NCBI GenBank assembly: GCA_027924585.1 | Contig: BSBM01000809.1 | Span: 4,047,001 to 4,111,000 of the forward strand | Source: Larix kaempferi | Taxonomy: Eukaryota; Streptophyta; Pinopsida; Pinales; Pinaceae | Reading direction: 5' to 3' | Length of the DNA: 64,000 bases | Part shown: positions 21,909 to 33,276 of the stretch, in pieces | Position numbering within the stretch: position 1 is the first letter of the stretch | How the letters are laid out: the number at the start of each line of letters is the position of its first letter | The notes under the pieces: generated by a model | What the model was told of the DNA's origin: nothing | What the model saw: the letters and a program-made list of their open reading frames with translations, nothing else | Database searches by the model: none | Position numbers and translations under genes: made by a program

Positions 21909-24900
21909 GTGTTACAAGATTATTTGATTCTTGCATTAGATAATACTAGTGATTATTGGGTAGTAGATTCAGGGGCTTCATATCATGCTACACCCCATAG
22001 GAAATATTTTCATGATTATGTTCCAGGCGATTTTGGATATGTTTTATTGGGTGATGATGAGCCATGTAAAATTGTTGGAATGGGTAAGGTATGGATAAAA
22101 TTTAAGAATGGAACTGATTAGCTGTTGAAAGATGTAAGGCATATTCCTGCTATGAAAAGAAATCTGATCTCAATAGGGCAGTTGGGAGATGGTGGCTGTC
22201 TATCTACATTTGGAGAAAAGTTGTGGAAGATCACTAAAGGATCAATGGTGATAGCAAAAGGAGACAGGGTAGGTACGTTGTATTTATGTCCTCATAATAA
22301 TGACCATTCTATCTCTTTAGCTTCCATAGGAATAGATACAGCATTGTGGCATCATAAGCTTGGCCACATGAGTGCGAAGTGGAGGCAGATTCTCCACTCA
22401 AGGAAGTTGCTGCAAGATTTGAAGCAGTTAAGTTTGGAATTCCGCAAGAACTGTGTTTATGGAAAACAGAAGAGAGTCAGATTTCTCAGGGTTGGGAAAT
22501 AGAAGAAGAATGAAAAGTTAGAGCTTGTGCATATTGATGTATGGGGACCGGCTCAGGTACAATCTCTTGGTCACTCTCATTATTATGTTACATTTATTGA
22601 GGATGCAACTAGGAAAACTTGGGTTTCTTGCATTAGACAGAAATCTGATTTGTTTGCTACTTTTAAGAAGTGGAAAGCTTTGGTTGAGAATGAGATAGGA
22701 AAAAGGTTGAAGTGTCTTAGATCTAATAATGGAGGTGAGTACTACGGTAAGGAGTTTGATAGTTACTGTTCATACCATGGGATTCATAGAGAGAAGACAG
22801 TCCCAGGAACACCACAAGAAAATGGTGTGTCAAAAACAATGAATAGAACGATCATGGAGTGTGGAAGGTGTATGAGATTTCATGCAGGGTTGCCCTTATA
22901 GTTTTGGGCGGATGCTATAAATACTGATGTTTATTTAATAAACAGAGGACCTTCAAGTGCTTTGGATGGTGGTATTCTAGAGGAGGCATGCACAGATAAA
23001 AAGGTAAACTACTCATTTCTGAGAACTTTTGGTTGTGAATCATTTGTCCATATCGATAAAGAAAATAGAACAAAGCTTGAAGCTAAATCCAAGAAATGCA
23101 CCTTTATTGGATATGGGGTTGATGAATTTGGTTATTGTTTATGGGATTATGAAAATAACAAAATCATTAGGAGTAGAGATGCCATATTCAATGAAAAGGT
23201 CATGTATAAAGATCACTTGCAGAGAAATAAATAGGAAAAGGAAAACACAGAGTACACAGTACTTGATGAAATTCAAGAAAATGAGGTTCCAAAGGTGCCA
23301 GAAAATCAAGAACAACAGTAAGTACCTGAAACTCCTGCAACTGCAAGAAATCTACCAGGTTAAGTAGACTCCATGAAAAATACTCTCCTTCAATGTACTA
23401 TTTATTTATGACTGATGCTGGTGAGCCAGAATGTTATGAAGAAGTAATGCAGGTGGAAACTAGAAAGAAGTGGGAGCAAGGCATGAATGAGGAGATGGAC
23501 TCATTGGTAGGAAACCAGACTTGGGAGTTGGTTTAGTTTCCTGCTAGTAAAAGAGCATTGCAGAACAAATGGATTTACAGGTTGAAGGAAGAAGAAGGAG
23601 GTAAGAAGCGGTGCAAGGACAGACTTGTTGTAAAGGGGTTTGCACAGAAGAAAGGTATAGATTTTGATGAAATATTTTCTCCTGTTGTTAAGATGACTTC
23701 AATTAGGACTATCTTAAGTTTAGTGGTGGTAGAATATTTGCATCTTGAACAGTTAGATGTAAAAACAAACTTTCTCCATGGGGATTTAGAGGAAGAGATA
23801 TATATGCAGCAGCCACAAGGGTATGAGGTTAAAGGTAAGGAGAATTTGGTGTGCAGGTTGAAAAAGAACTTGTATGGCTTGAAGCAAGTTCCAAGGTAGT
23901 GGTACTTAAAATTTGATAGGTTTATGACATAACAAGGTTATATTAGATATCATTTTGACCACTATGTTTATTTCAAGAGGCTAGATAATAAAAGTTATAT
24001 TATCTTGTTATTGTATGTTGATGACATGCTTGTTGCAGGGTCTAACATGCAGGATATAAATGTGCTCAAAAGGAAGTTAGCTAATTCATTTGCGATGAAG
24101 GATTTGGGTACCGCAAATCAAATCCTTGGTATGAGAATAACGAAAGACAGGAAAAATCGTAAATTGACATTGTCTCAGAGTGAGTACATACAAAAGGTGT
24201 TGGAGAGGTTCAGAATGCAGAAGGAAAAACCAGTTACTAGACCTTTGGCCAACCATTTCAATCTAAGTAAGGAAATGTGTCCCAAGACATAGGAAGAGAC
24301 AGATTACATGTCCAAGATTCCCTATCAGTCAGTAGTTGGCAGCTTGATGTATACCATGGTGTGCAAAAGACCAGATATTGCACAGGCAGTGAGAGTTGTG
24401 AGCAGATATATGAACAATCCAGGTAAAGAACATTGGAAGGTAGTACAATGGATTCTCAGGTATTTGAGAGGTACTACCACTCAAGCATTATGTTTTGGAG
24501 GTTCATACATTGTTCTATAGGGATATGTTGATGCAGATATGGCAGGTGATAAGGATAGCAGGAGGAGAACCACAGGGTATGTGTTTACTGTAGGTGGAAC
24601 AATAGTAAGTTGGATTTTGAAATTGTGGAAGGTTGTTTCACTTTCAAAAATGGAAGCATAGTATGTTGTTGTTACAGAGGCTAGTAAAGAGATGATTTGG
24701 TTGCAGAGGTTTATGGAAGGATTGGGTAAGAAGCATAAGGATAGCAGGTTGTATAGTGATAGCCAGAGTGCCATTGATCTTGCAAAGAACTCAGCATTCC
24801 CTTCTAGGACTAAACATATTCATCTCAAGTACCATTTCATATGCTCTGTTTTGGAAGATGAACTGTTGAAGCTGGAAAAGATACATACTAGCCAGAATCC

Positions 24901-24976
24901 TGCAGACATGTTCACAAAGGTAGTGACCAGAGAGAAATTGAGTTCCTGCTCGGTTTTAGTTGGCCTTCTAGCATGA
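21909..24976 (+). pseudogene. Copia-2 protease, integrase, RT and RNase H
   Basis: Protease is at about 21950 (WVVDSGASYHAT). The GAG-pre-integrase motif LWHHKLGHMS lies near 22340. The integrase core (22527-22901) has HIDVWGP, but its second catalytic Asp is Asn (LRSNNGGEY) and the Glu position reads NGVSKTMN, so it is inactive. RT spans 23558-24300 with KGFAQKKGIDFDE, QLDVKTNFLHGDL and an intact LLLYVDDMLVAG box. RNase H spans 24308-24976 with VDADMAGD, DSQSAIDLAKNSAF and HLKYHFI. At least ten in-frame stops and some frame changes (for example 23230-23400) break the chain. Confidence 0.88.
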
Positions 24977-25050
24977 AGGTGAAGATGAGAAAGTTACCAA
25001 GTCCAAGGTCCAGCAAGTGCAACAGGGGTGGAGTTGTTGTGATCAGTCTC

Positions 25051-25062
25051 CAAGTGGGAGAT
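25051..25062 (+). other. Copia-2 polypurine tract
   Basis: CAAGTGGGAGAT lies directly before the 3' LTR, a typical Copia arrangement. Confidence 0.8.
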
Positions 25063-25628
25063 TGTTGGTTGTGGAGCCTGATCTCTAGCTTCAGAGACAT
25101 TATTATTCAGCCGTGTTTGTACCCCAACTTTATATAATATGTAAAAGTACTGTACACTCACTCTAACAGGGGGGGTGTGGGGGTAATTACCCCCAGCTGA
25201 GGGGTCTGGGGAAGCATCCCCGAGAAAGGGGGTTCGGGGTTGAAGCTCCTGAAGGAAATTTTTGGGGTTGTTTTACCGGCCCATGGTTTTGGGTATCCCG
25301 TGGTATTTTCCCATTGTATTTCCCCTATAAAAGAAAGACATTGTAATACGGATAGGGTTAATGATGTATTAGGTTTTATGCATTTTAAAGATCTCTGAGA
25401 CCAAAAGAGAGACTGTGAGATAGTGAAGAGGAAGTGCAGCGGTTGTGCTGCAGGTTGTATCCCTTCACTTTGCTGGACGGAATAATAATAAGGACTGGAA
25501 ACTTCAGTTTGGACGTAGCCCAAGTTGGGTGAACCATGATATATTTGTGTCTCTCTTGTAATGCGTATGTGTGATTATATTTGCATTTCTGTTTATTGAT
25601 ATTGCTTTGAGATCTTGTTTTTCTAACA
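25063..25628 (+). repeat. Copia-2 3' LTR (566 bp)
   Basis: Partner of 20482-21024. It carries a longer form of the segment after GGGGGTGTGGGGGTAAT. GGTCG follows at 25629-25633. Confidence 0.9.
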
Positions 25629-25635
25629 GGTCGCA

Positions 25636-26070
25636 GGCGTTTATTTTGCAAATATACATCCTTTCCGCAATCTGCAATTGCAGGTTGCGGGTTTTAGAAT
25701 CGCAACTCTAAGTATTAACAAACCAGAAGTTTCCACAATTCGCAATCCGCAATTGTGGGTTGTGGGTTGTGGAAATGCAAACAACATTAATTAACATAAT
25801 GACCCTTCCGCAATCCGCAATTTGCAATTGTGGGATGCGGGTTGTGGAAAAGCAAGATGTGAACTTATTATTCAAACACATTCCGCAATCCGCAATTGCA
25901 GGTTGCTGGTTGTGGGTGTAAACAACCGCAATTATTGAAAAACAATTCTGCATCCGCAATCCGCATTGCAGATTGAGGGTTGCAGAATGAAAATGTTTCA
26001 AAACCAAAAACCAAGCTTCCACAATTTGCATTGCAGATTGCAGATTGTGGGTTGCCGAAAGAGCCAACTT
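25636..26070. repeat. Tandem array of about 70-bp hairpin units
   Basis: About six units start with TTCCGCAATC-like or TTCCACAATT-like words near 25669, 25734, 25807, 25881, 25946 and 26017. Each runs through GCAATTGC-like centres to TTGCGGGTT or TTGTGGGTT, so each arm is roughly the reverse complement of the other and a unit can fold into a stem. Spacers between stems vary. The Copia-2 left flank (20310-20481) has similar words (CCGATTGCAATTTGG, CATGCAGGATGTGGG), so the array may have extended across the insertion site. Confidence 0.7.
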
Positions 26071-26915
26071 TTGGAAAATCAAAGCTTTCCTCAACTCACA
26101 AAAAAAAAAAAAATCAAAGGCATTTTCAAAGGGAAACATGGTAACTGAATCAAATCATGGTAAAGCAATAAAACATGATGAAAAACCCTAAAATGAACAT
26201 AGAATTTAATCATTACATTTTCATACAAAAATTTGGGGCTCGCATGTTTTCATTAAAACATGGCATCTATTGTACCTACAACACAACTGAAACCTAATTT
26301 AGAAACCTTCTTATTTATTAGATGATTGAAATGTGGTTATGGCATGGTTGACAATTTTGTTGCAAATGATCATGGTTGATTCTAGGACCATAACTAGTAT
26401 TTATTGTAGAGAATTCATTTGGTCAAGTTGTAAAGGGTGCATGGTTTATGTTCATGGTGCATGGTGTATGTTCATCCTCTCAATGGTTTGAAATTGATTG
26501 TAGCATGAAATTTTTTATATGATGGATATGTACACTTGTGACAACCTTATCAATGGATAGAAAACCTAATATGATCATAACATTAGTAAATCTTAGGCCA
26601 ACATGTACATTCTACCATATTGCCAAATCCATGAGATTAAACCATAGTAAAACACAACTCGAACAAATATATAAATTTTCAGGAAAATAGTGGAACATGG
26701 TTCCCAATGTACATACGATGGCAACTCGCTCCCTATACAAAATCCAACAAGTCATGTTGTAGATAAAAAATACATGGCAACTCGTGCCCTATACAAAATC
26801 TGACAACTCATGTCGTAGATCCAAAATACATGGAAACCCATGCCATAGATACAAAGTAAATGCAAACGGGTTCCCAAAAGTGCCACATCATGGATAATGT
26901 ACATAACATGGTGTG
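26071..26915. other. Region without a gene
   Basis: There is no coding motif. A 13-base A run is at 26100-26112. A diverged direct repeat of about 60 bp (CATGGCAACTCG then CCCTATACAAAATC) occurs at 26771-26830, with a copy at 26711-26770 and a partial third at 26831-26880. Confidence 0.5.
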
Positions 26916-27035
26916 TCAATCATTGTGACCACCCCAGTCACTCCCAGGCGCATCTCCAAAATCAATCTTCTTCTTCTTGGAGCTACAGTTACCTCGGGTC
27001 TTCTTCCGTCTGGGAGTAGACCATCTCTCTAGGCT
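26916..27035 (-). pseudogene. Unknown gene, last exon (39 codons and stop)
   Basis: The acceptor TTTGTTTTAG precedes AGCCTAGAGAG. The frame reads SLERWSTPRRKKTRGN, then a Lys-rich stretch and GSDWGGHND, and ends in TGA at 26916-26918. No stop interrupts it. The basic cluster resembles a nuclear localisation signal. Confidence 0.55.
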
Positions 27036-27135
27036 CTAAAACAAATGATATAAGATACTATCATTTTCAAACATTTGTAGCATTTACCACATTTATAAAC
27101 TGAATGTATAATTCAAATATTAAATAAATCACCAC

Positions 27136-27198
27136 CGATGCAAGTGGGAGACATGAGGAAGGTGTCCTGGATCTGCTAGGCCTCTCAGCAATTCCACC
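27136..27198 (-). pseudogene. Unknown gene, 21-codon exon
   Basis: It is bounded by acceptor AATTTTGTAG and donor ATCG|GTGGTG. It is open in phase 0 (GGIAERPSRSRTPSSC and onward) and joins in frame with the last exon. Confidence 0.5.
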
Positions 27199-27300
27199 CT
27201 ACAAAATTTACGACAATAATTTCATTGAAAAATAATAATTGATTAAATTAATTTTGGTTAATGCATCAAAATATTTTCATAAATTAACTTGATTATCACC

Positions 27301-27305
27301 GTGAA
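27301..27305. repeat. Copia-3 target-site duplication, left (GTGAA)
   Basis: GTGAA here is repeated at 32247-32251 directly after the other LTR. Confidence 0.9.
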
Positions 27306-27763
27306 TGTTCGGGTACACAGGGTACTACCAAAGGACCAAACACCACGAGCAACAACTTCACACAAACAGATCATAGATCAACACACCGATGTTTTGACGT
27401 GGCTTAAACCCTCTTGAGGGAAACACTCCATGGCCCCGGCCAAATAGCTTCTACGGGACAATTTATTATGCAAAGAAAGAAAGTTACAAATGAGCTTCTC
27501 ATAATCAATCAACTAAACAATGACCCTCCATTCTCTTTAAATAGAGATCATGGACCAATAGGGTGTTAATCCACAGATCGAGGTTAGGTTTGATCTAAGA
27601 GAATTTGAGCCATCGGATCACTCTATGTCGGGAACATATCGTGACCGTCGGATTAAGTATTTACAAATGCATACTAATGCATACTAAAGAAACACACTAT
27701 CCCTAACAGATATATTACACAAGTTGATCTTAACTAACTCCTAAGTGTCAAAATATCCTAACA
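27306..27763 (-). repeat. Copia-3 3' LTR (458 bp)
   Basis: It begins TGTTCGGGTACACAGGG and ends ATATCCTAACA. The PPT (minus-strand AAGGGGGGA, 27764-27772) abuts it. Confidence 0.9.
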
Positions 27764-27859
27764 TCCCCCCTTAAGAACGACTTGGGATAGGATTGAAGGA
27801 TTTACAAAAGTGACACTATTAGGAGAAGGAAGGAGGCATTAGAGCCTATCCCCCCTTAA

Positions 27860-30041
27860 TGACAAGTTCCTGAACTCCTAACATAGATCGAAGTTTAGAA
27901 AACTTCGCTTCTGTAAGAGACTTGGTGAAGATGTTTACAACTTGATCATCTGTAGGGCAAAAGAGCACTTCAAGAACACGATCATGAACAAGATTTCTGA
28001 TGAAGTGCATATGTAGCTCAATGTGTTTGCTACGTTGATGTAGAACTAGATCTTTGGCAAGCTTGATGGCACTTTGATTGTCGCACCAAAGTGGAGTAGG
28101 ATGCTGCTGCTTGAATCCAAACTCTGAAAGGATCTGTCAAAGCCATAAAGCTTCCTGACTGGCATTAACTGCGGCTTGATATTCTGCTTCTACTGAAGAA
28201 AGAGCAAGAGCTTGTTGTTTCTTACAAGCCCAAGTGATAGGTCCAGATACTAGACTGAAAACATAACCTGCAGTAGACTTTCGATCATTGGGATCGCTGA
28301 CCCAATCTGAATCAGTGAAAGCAACCAACAAAGGTTTCCCCCCTATACTATAATGAATCCCAAACTGAACTGTACCTTGAATATATCGAAGTATTCTTTT
28401 AGCTGCTTTCTAGTGACTTTCATGAGGTGTCTGCATATAACGGGAAACACAACCAACGGAAAAGGAAAGGTCAGGACGGGAATGATTCAAGTATAAAAGA
28501 CTACCAACAAGCTGACGATACAAGGTGGCATCGACTTCAGGTGAAGTACAAGTGGCAGACAGTTTGACTCCAGACTGGAAGGGAGAAGGGGCTAGTGTAC
28601 AATCTTCCATGTGAAAGCGACGAAGAAGGTCACAAGCATACTTAGACTGAGAAAGAAAGATTCCTTCTTTGGTTTACAGGACTTGGAGACCAAGAAAATA
28701 ATTCAAATGTCCTAAGTCTAGCATTTCAAAATTTTGTTTAAGACTGGATTTCACATGGGTTATAAGCTTAGGGTCACTACCAGTAAGAATAAGGTCATCA
28801 ACATATAGAACAAGTATGATGAGATGGTTTCCTACTTTCTTGGTATAGACATTTGGGTCAGAATGGCATCTAGAAAAACCAGTGTCAAGGAGAAAGTTAT
28901 CCATTTTGGCATACCAAGCTCTAGGAGCTTGCTTAAGGCCATATAAGGATTTTTTAAGGCGGCAGACAAGGCTAGAGTTATTCTGAACATAGCCAGGAGG
29001 TTGTTCCATGTAAATTTCCTCCTGTAAATCACCATGTAAGAAGGCAGACTTGACATCCATTTGATGGACTTCCCAGTTGTGTAAGGCTGCAAGGGAAAGA
29101 ACAAGGTGGATGGAGTTCATTTTTGCGACGGGAGCAAAGGTTTCATTGTAGTTAATCCCTTCAACTTGGGAAAAACCTTTGGTAGCTAACCTTTCCTTAA
29201 GTATTTCAACAATTCCATCTGATGCATACTTAGTTCTGTAGACCCCTTTACATCTGACAAGTTTTCTTCCTTTTGGAAGAGGTACAAGATCCCAAGTATC
29301 ATTCGCCATTAAGGAACGATATTCTTCATCCATGGCTGCATCCCAATCTGGATTCCCTGAAGCTTCTGCAAAAGTTTCTGGATCATGATTCTCGGAAACT
29401 TGAGCCAAAAGAGAAGAGGCTCGCTGAAACTGAGAACGTGTTCGACGTTGATCTCTAGGATCACCGGCAAGATCACCAGCTGCTTCACATGTTGAACGGA
29501 CCCATCGAGGAAGCACTTGTGCTGGGGCAACTGGAGGAACATTTGCAGGCGGAGGTGGATTTTCATCCTCACTGTCATCATCAGAAACTGAAGTTGGAAA
29601 CCTGTCAAGGAAGTTGGAAGAAGAAGAAGAAGGCACAAACGTTGAATCAGGCTCGCAGGCCAAAGATGGCACAATCACCGAGTTAGGCTCGCAGGCCAAG
29701 AGATTTTCATCAAATTTAACATCTCGTCTAATGATTATAGCATGCGAATGTGGTTGAACAAGTCTATAACCTTTTACATCTTCAGAATATCCAGCAAATA
29801 TACACTTTTCACTTTTAGGCTGCAATGCTTTCTGTTTTTCATCCGGAATGTGAGCCCATGCTTCACTACCAAACACATGGAAGTGACTTACATCAGGTTT
29901 AGTTTTACTCCATGCTTCTTCTGGTGTTATACCTTGTAATGCTTTAGTAGGGGTGCGATTAACTATGTAATTTGCACAATTAATGTCTTTAGCCCAAAAT
30001 TGAAGACTTAGTCCCTTAAATTGGATCATACAATTAGCCAT
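27860..30041 (-). pseudogene. Copia-3 integrase end, RT and RNase H
   Basis: One reading frame runs through the region with stops at 28674, 28410 and 28137 (first base of each on the plus strand). The integrase C-terminus has FHVFGSEAWAHIPDEKQ and GYSEDVKGYRLV. RT has KGFSQVEGINYNETF, HQMDVKSAFLHGDL, YGLKQAPRAWY and an intact LVLYVDDLILTG box. RNase H has FTDSDWVSD, SSVEAEYQAA and WCDNQSAIKLAKD. The coding end is near 27860. The few stops fit an element of intermediate age. Confidence 0.88.
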
Positions 30042-30059
30042 TTCTTTTAAAGTGCGGTT

Positions 30060-31736
30060 CTACCGCTCAGCTACACCATTTTGTTGTGGTGTATATGGAA
30101 CAGTGTGCTGTTGTTGGATGCCTTGTTCAGTGTAGAAAGTAGTGAACTTATTGTTAACATATTCTCCTCCATTGCCAGATCTTAACTTAATAATTTGATG
30201 ACCAGATTTTTTTTCAACAAGGGCCTTGTAGGCCAAGAACATGTTAAATACTTCGCTCTTAAGTTTTAGGAAATAAAACCAAGTGCATCTGGTGTAATCA
30301 TCAATGAAAGTTAAGAAATATTTGAAACCAGAAAAGGAAGCAGATGGAAGAGGACCACACAAGTCACTATGCACAAGCTCCAAGGGAACCGAAGCATGCC
30401 AAGAGGCACGTTTGTCAAAACTATCCCAATGATGTTTTTCGAGTACACAACCAGAGCAAACACCACCCCTGCAAGATACCATCGGAAGACCTGTCACCAT
30501 ATTTTCTTTACATAGTTGTTGCAATGAGCGATAATTTAAGTGACCAAATCGCTCATGCCAAAGTTTGCTCAAGTTATCACTATGAGCAACAAAAACTGAA
30601 GGGAAAGGTGATGACCCAAAATTGTTAAACTTGTACAACCTGGTAATATCATCAACAATTCCGGTAGCTAGGATCTGTTGAAGATCTTTAAAATCCTTGA
30701 TTACAACTTGGTGAGGTGTAAAGGTCACAGTTTTACCTTCACCAGAATGAGTGATCTGATAGACTGATAACAAATTGCAGGAAATTCTTGGAACACATAG
30801 TACATCACTAAAATGACCATTATCTACTGGAACTGTTCCAGCTCCTACAACACTTCGAGATCTATCATCACCAACAAATATTTGTTTGGTGTTACATTCA
30901 TGCATAGTAGAAAAGATGGCTTGATCCTTAGCCATATGATAAGATGCTCCAGAATCAATGAACCATTCATTTGAAGTAGAAGAAGAAGATGCATTATAAG
31001 AATAACTAGAAGCACAAAGTGCATGTCCATGAGAGGCAGATTCTGAAGATGAATCTAGGATGATGTGGTGCTTCTTCATTGCTGCTTCCAAGGCTGCCAT
31101 CTTCTTGAAACACTTAGATTCATCATGATTATCTTTGCCGCAATAGTTGCAATGATGCTCAGTCTTCTTGCCTTTTGGCTTGGATCCTTTGTCATTTTTT
31201 AAAGAAGGAGCTGACTGAGAGGGTTTTGGACCCTTGTTTGACTTATTATTGCAAAACTTTTGTTTCTTGGGAGGCTTGGACTTTTCTTTCTGTTGGGACA
31301 ATAAGGCTTTCTCAGATGTATCTGCATTGTTGATTATTCCAAGGTGAATGAGTTTATCTTGTTCTCTAATCAAGAAATCACAAAAGGATTCAAGACTAGG
31401 CTCTTGATAGCTAGCTGCATTCAAGGATGCTTTCATGGATTAAAATGTAGATACAAAAACAGAATATGCAGGTCCAAGTTTGGAAAGAATATGATAAATG
31501 CATTGTTTGTCTTCCCTCTCAATATTACATTCTGCACATAAGAGTTTAAGAGTTTTGTACTTAGATAAATAATCTTGAATGCATGAAAAGTCACTTGGAT
31601 TTAAAGAAATCAACTCATTTTTGAGTTGGTAAACTCACCACCATCAAATTTCAAGGATCCCCAAGAGGCGATTAGTCCCTTGTCACGATACACCGGGGAG
31701 CACTGAATACTTGCAATTTCGTGCAACAATCTCCCC
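30060..31736 (-). pseudogene. Copia-3 truncated gag, protease and integrase core
   Basis: Mid-gag remains start near 31625 (IQDYLSKYKTLKLLC) and an in-frame TAA lies just above 31436. Next come a complete zinc knuckle (CNYCGKDNHDESKC, near 31100-31145), protease (WFIDSGASYHMA) and GAG-pre-integrase (LWHERFGHLNYRSL). The integrase core has LVHSDLCGPL, but the second catalytic Asp reads Gly in LRSGNGGEYVN. A TAG at 30060-30062 splits it from the rest. The gag N-terminal half is absent. Confidence 0.88.
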
Positions 31737-31776
31737 CTCAGTGCGAGCCGAATGTGTATTGAACTCATGACCTCTA

Positions 31777-31788
31777 GCTCTGATACCA
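31777..31788 (-). other. Copia-3 primer-binding site
   Basis: Minus-strand TGGTATCAGAGC, the initiator-methionine tRNA complement, directly abuts the 5' LTR. Confidence 0.93.
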
Positions 31789-32246
31789 TGTTCCGGTACA
31801 CAGGGTATTACCAAAGGACCGAACACCAAGAGAAACCACTTGACACAAACAGATCACAAATCAACACACCGATGTTTTGACGTGGTTTAAACCCTCTTGA
31901 GGGAAACACTCCATGGCCCCGGCCAAATAGCTTCTACGGGACAATTTATTATGCAAAGAAAAAAAGTTACAAATGAACTTCTCATAATCAATCAACTAAA
32001 CAATGACCATCCATGCTCTTTAAATAGAGATCATGGACCAATCGGGTATTAATCCATGGATCAAGGTTAGGTTTGATCTAAGAGAAGTTGAGCCATCGGA
32101 TCACTCTATGTCAGGAACATATCATGATCGTCGGATTAAGTATTTACAAATGCATACTAATGCATACTAAAGAAACACACTATCCCTAACGGATATATTA
32201 CACAAGTTGATCTTAACTAACTCCTAAGTGTCTAAATATCCTAACA
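31789..32246 (-). repeat. Copia-3 5' LTR (458 bp)
   Basis: Same length as 27306-27763 and about 5 percent diverged by eye. GTGAA follows at 32247-32251. Confidence 0.9.
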
Positions 32247-32254
32247 GTGAACAC

Positions 32255-32908
32255 CTCCAACAATGGACATGGCTTGCTTCTGGTATAGCAGGTGGAGTAG
32301 TTGGTTGGACAACCTGCTTCGATGTAGTCATGGAGGGGGGGCAGAGATGTGGATGCACAAACTATGGGTGCAACCACTGTAGATACATGGGAATATACTG
32401 GAATAGTAGTTTCCAAAATAGTGGCAGGAACTATAGATGATATAGTGGAAGAGTACATGGTGGTATGGGATGGAGGAGGATGTCATGGACGATGGACCCC
32501 TACCAGTTGTATGATAGGGTGTATCGACCCAAAAGGGCCAAGGGGGATGTTGAGGTATGGTGAATGGGTGGGCAGTTCTGGATAGAGGGAGGATGATGGA
32601 TAGAAGGGAGGCTGTGGACAAAGGGGGGAAGTTGGATGGAAGGAGGGGCATGGATGAATGGCAGAGGATTGATAGACAGGGGCCGTGGATGAATGGGGGA
32701 GGATGTATAGATGGGGGGTCATGGACGAAATGGGGAGGATGGATGGAGGGGGGAGGTTGGACGGAGGGGGGAGTATGGACGGATAGGGGAGGTTGGATGG
32801 AAGGGAGGAGGTGGAAGGAGGGAGGTGTATGGATTAAAGAGAGGAGGGGCGATTCATGGGAGAGGGTTGAAACATGGGACTAAAGTGGCCTACAGCTGTT
32901 GGCATCCC
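32255..32908 (-). pseudogene. Unknown gene, Pro/Ser-rich exon (218 codons)
   Basis: The acceptor TTTGTATGCAG at 32909 is strong, and the donor reads TTGGAG|GTGTTC. The frame starts GMPTAVGHFSPMFQPSPM and runs into repeats of the form NLPxPSILP, rich in Pro, Ser and Leu, then TILETTIPVYSHV. Two in-frame stops occur, one about 26 codons in and one near 32470. A seven-C run near 32335 is a possible frameshift site. The Gly/Arg-rich open frames on the plus strand here are shadows. Confidence 0.5.
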
Positions 32909-33016
32909 CTGCATACAAATTTTTAATATAATATTTTAGTAAAAAAAAATCAAATTAAACCATAACATGTCGTAACATTTCAAACTAAAAGAATGCTTTT
33001 AAGTACACATTGTATG

Positions 33017-33090
33017 GATATGGGTGATCTTCCTATCCCTGGTGGAGATGGGTGATCTTCCTATCCCTGGAGGAGATGGGTGATCTTCGT
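33017..33090. repeat. Short tandem repeat, 28 bp, about 2.5 units
   Basis: GATGGGTGATCTTCCTATCC is repeated three times inside the 368-nt intron, the last unit diverging after TTC. Confidence 0.7.
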
Positions 33091-33276
33091 AGTCTGTGCA
33101 TACTTGTGAAAACCAAAATGCATGCATGTTATTAATATATTAATCAAGTAATTATTTAGTCAATCAAAATATTAAAAAATATTGTACGAACTATCATCAT
33201 GTATGTCATAAATATAAATAAATAAAAATAGAAATGCCATAAATAATAACAATATTGTGTGAGGTACTAAAAATAC

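Larger units (their letters stand above)
20482..25628 (+). mobile_element. Copia-2: decayed Ty1/Copia element
   Basis: It is 5147 bp with TSD GGTCG at 20477-20481 and 25629-25633, LTRs at both ends, an initiator-methionine PBS and a PPT. Gag, protease, integrase, RT and RNase H follow in Copia order on the plus strand, broken by many stop codons. The LTRs differ by a 23-bp length change and substitutions, so it is an old insertion. It landed next to, or inside, a hairpin tandem array. Confidence 0.93.
27306..32246 (-). mobile_element. Copia-3: Ty1/Copia element in an intron of the unknown gene
   Basis: It is 4941 bp with a perfect GTGAA duplication, two 458-bp LTRs differing at about 25 positions by eye, a PBS and a PPT. 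Pol is continuous in one frame except for a handful of stops. Gag lacks its N-terminal part: only about 350 bp separate the PBS from a mid-gag position. It inserted a few bases inside the intron, next to the donor after 32255. Confidence 0.93.

Noticed and set aside
25636-26070. Array that superficially looks like a CRISPR
   Set aside because: Units are degenerate, spacers are similar to one another, no cas genes exist, and the genome is a plant.
32557-32926. Gly/Trp/Arg-rich plus-strand frames resembling a glycine-rich protein
   Set aside because: They are the complement of the Pro/Ser-rich exon, whose frame fits strong splice sites on the minus strand.
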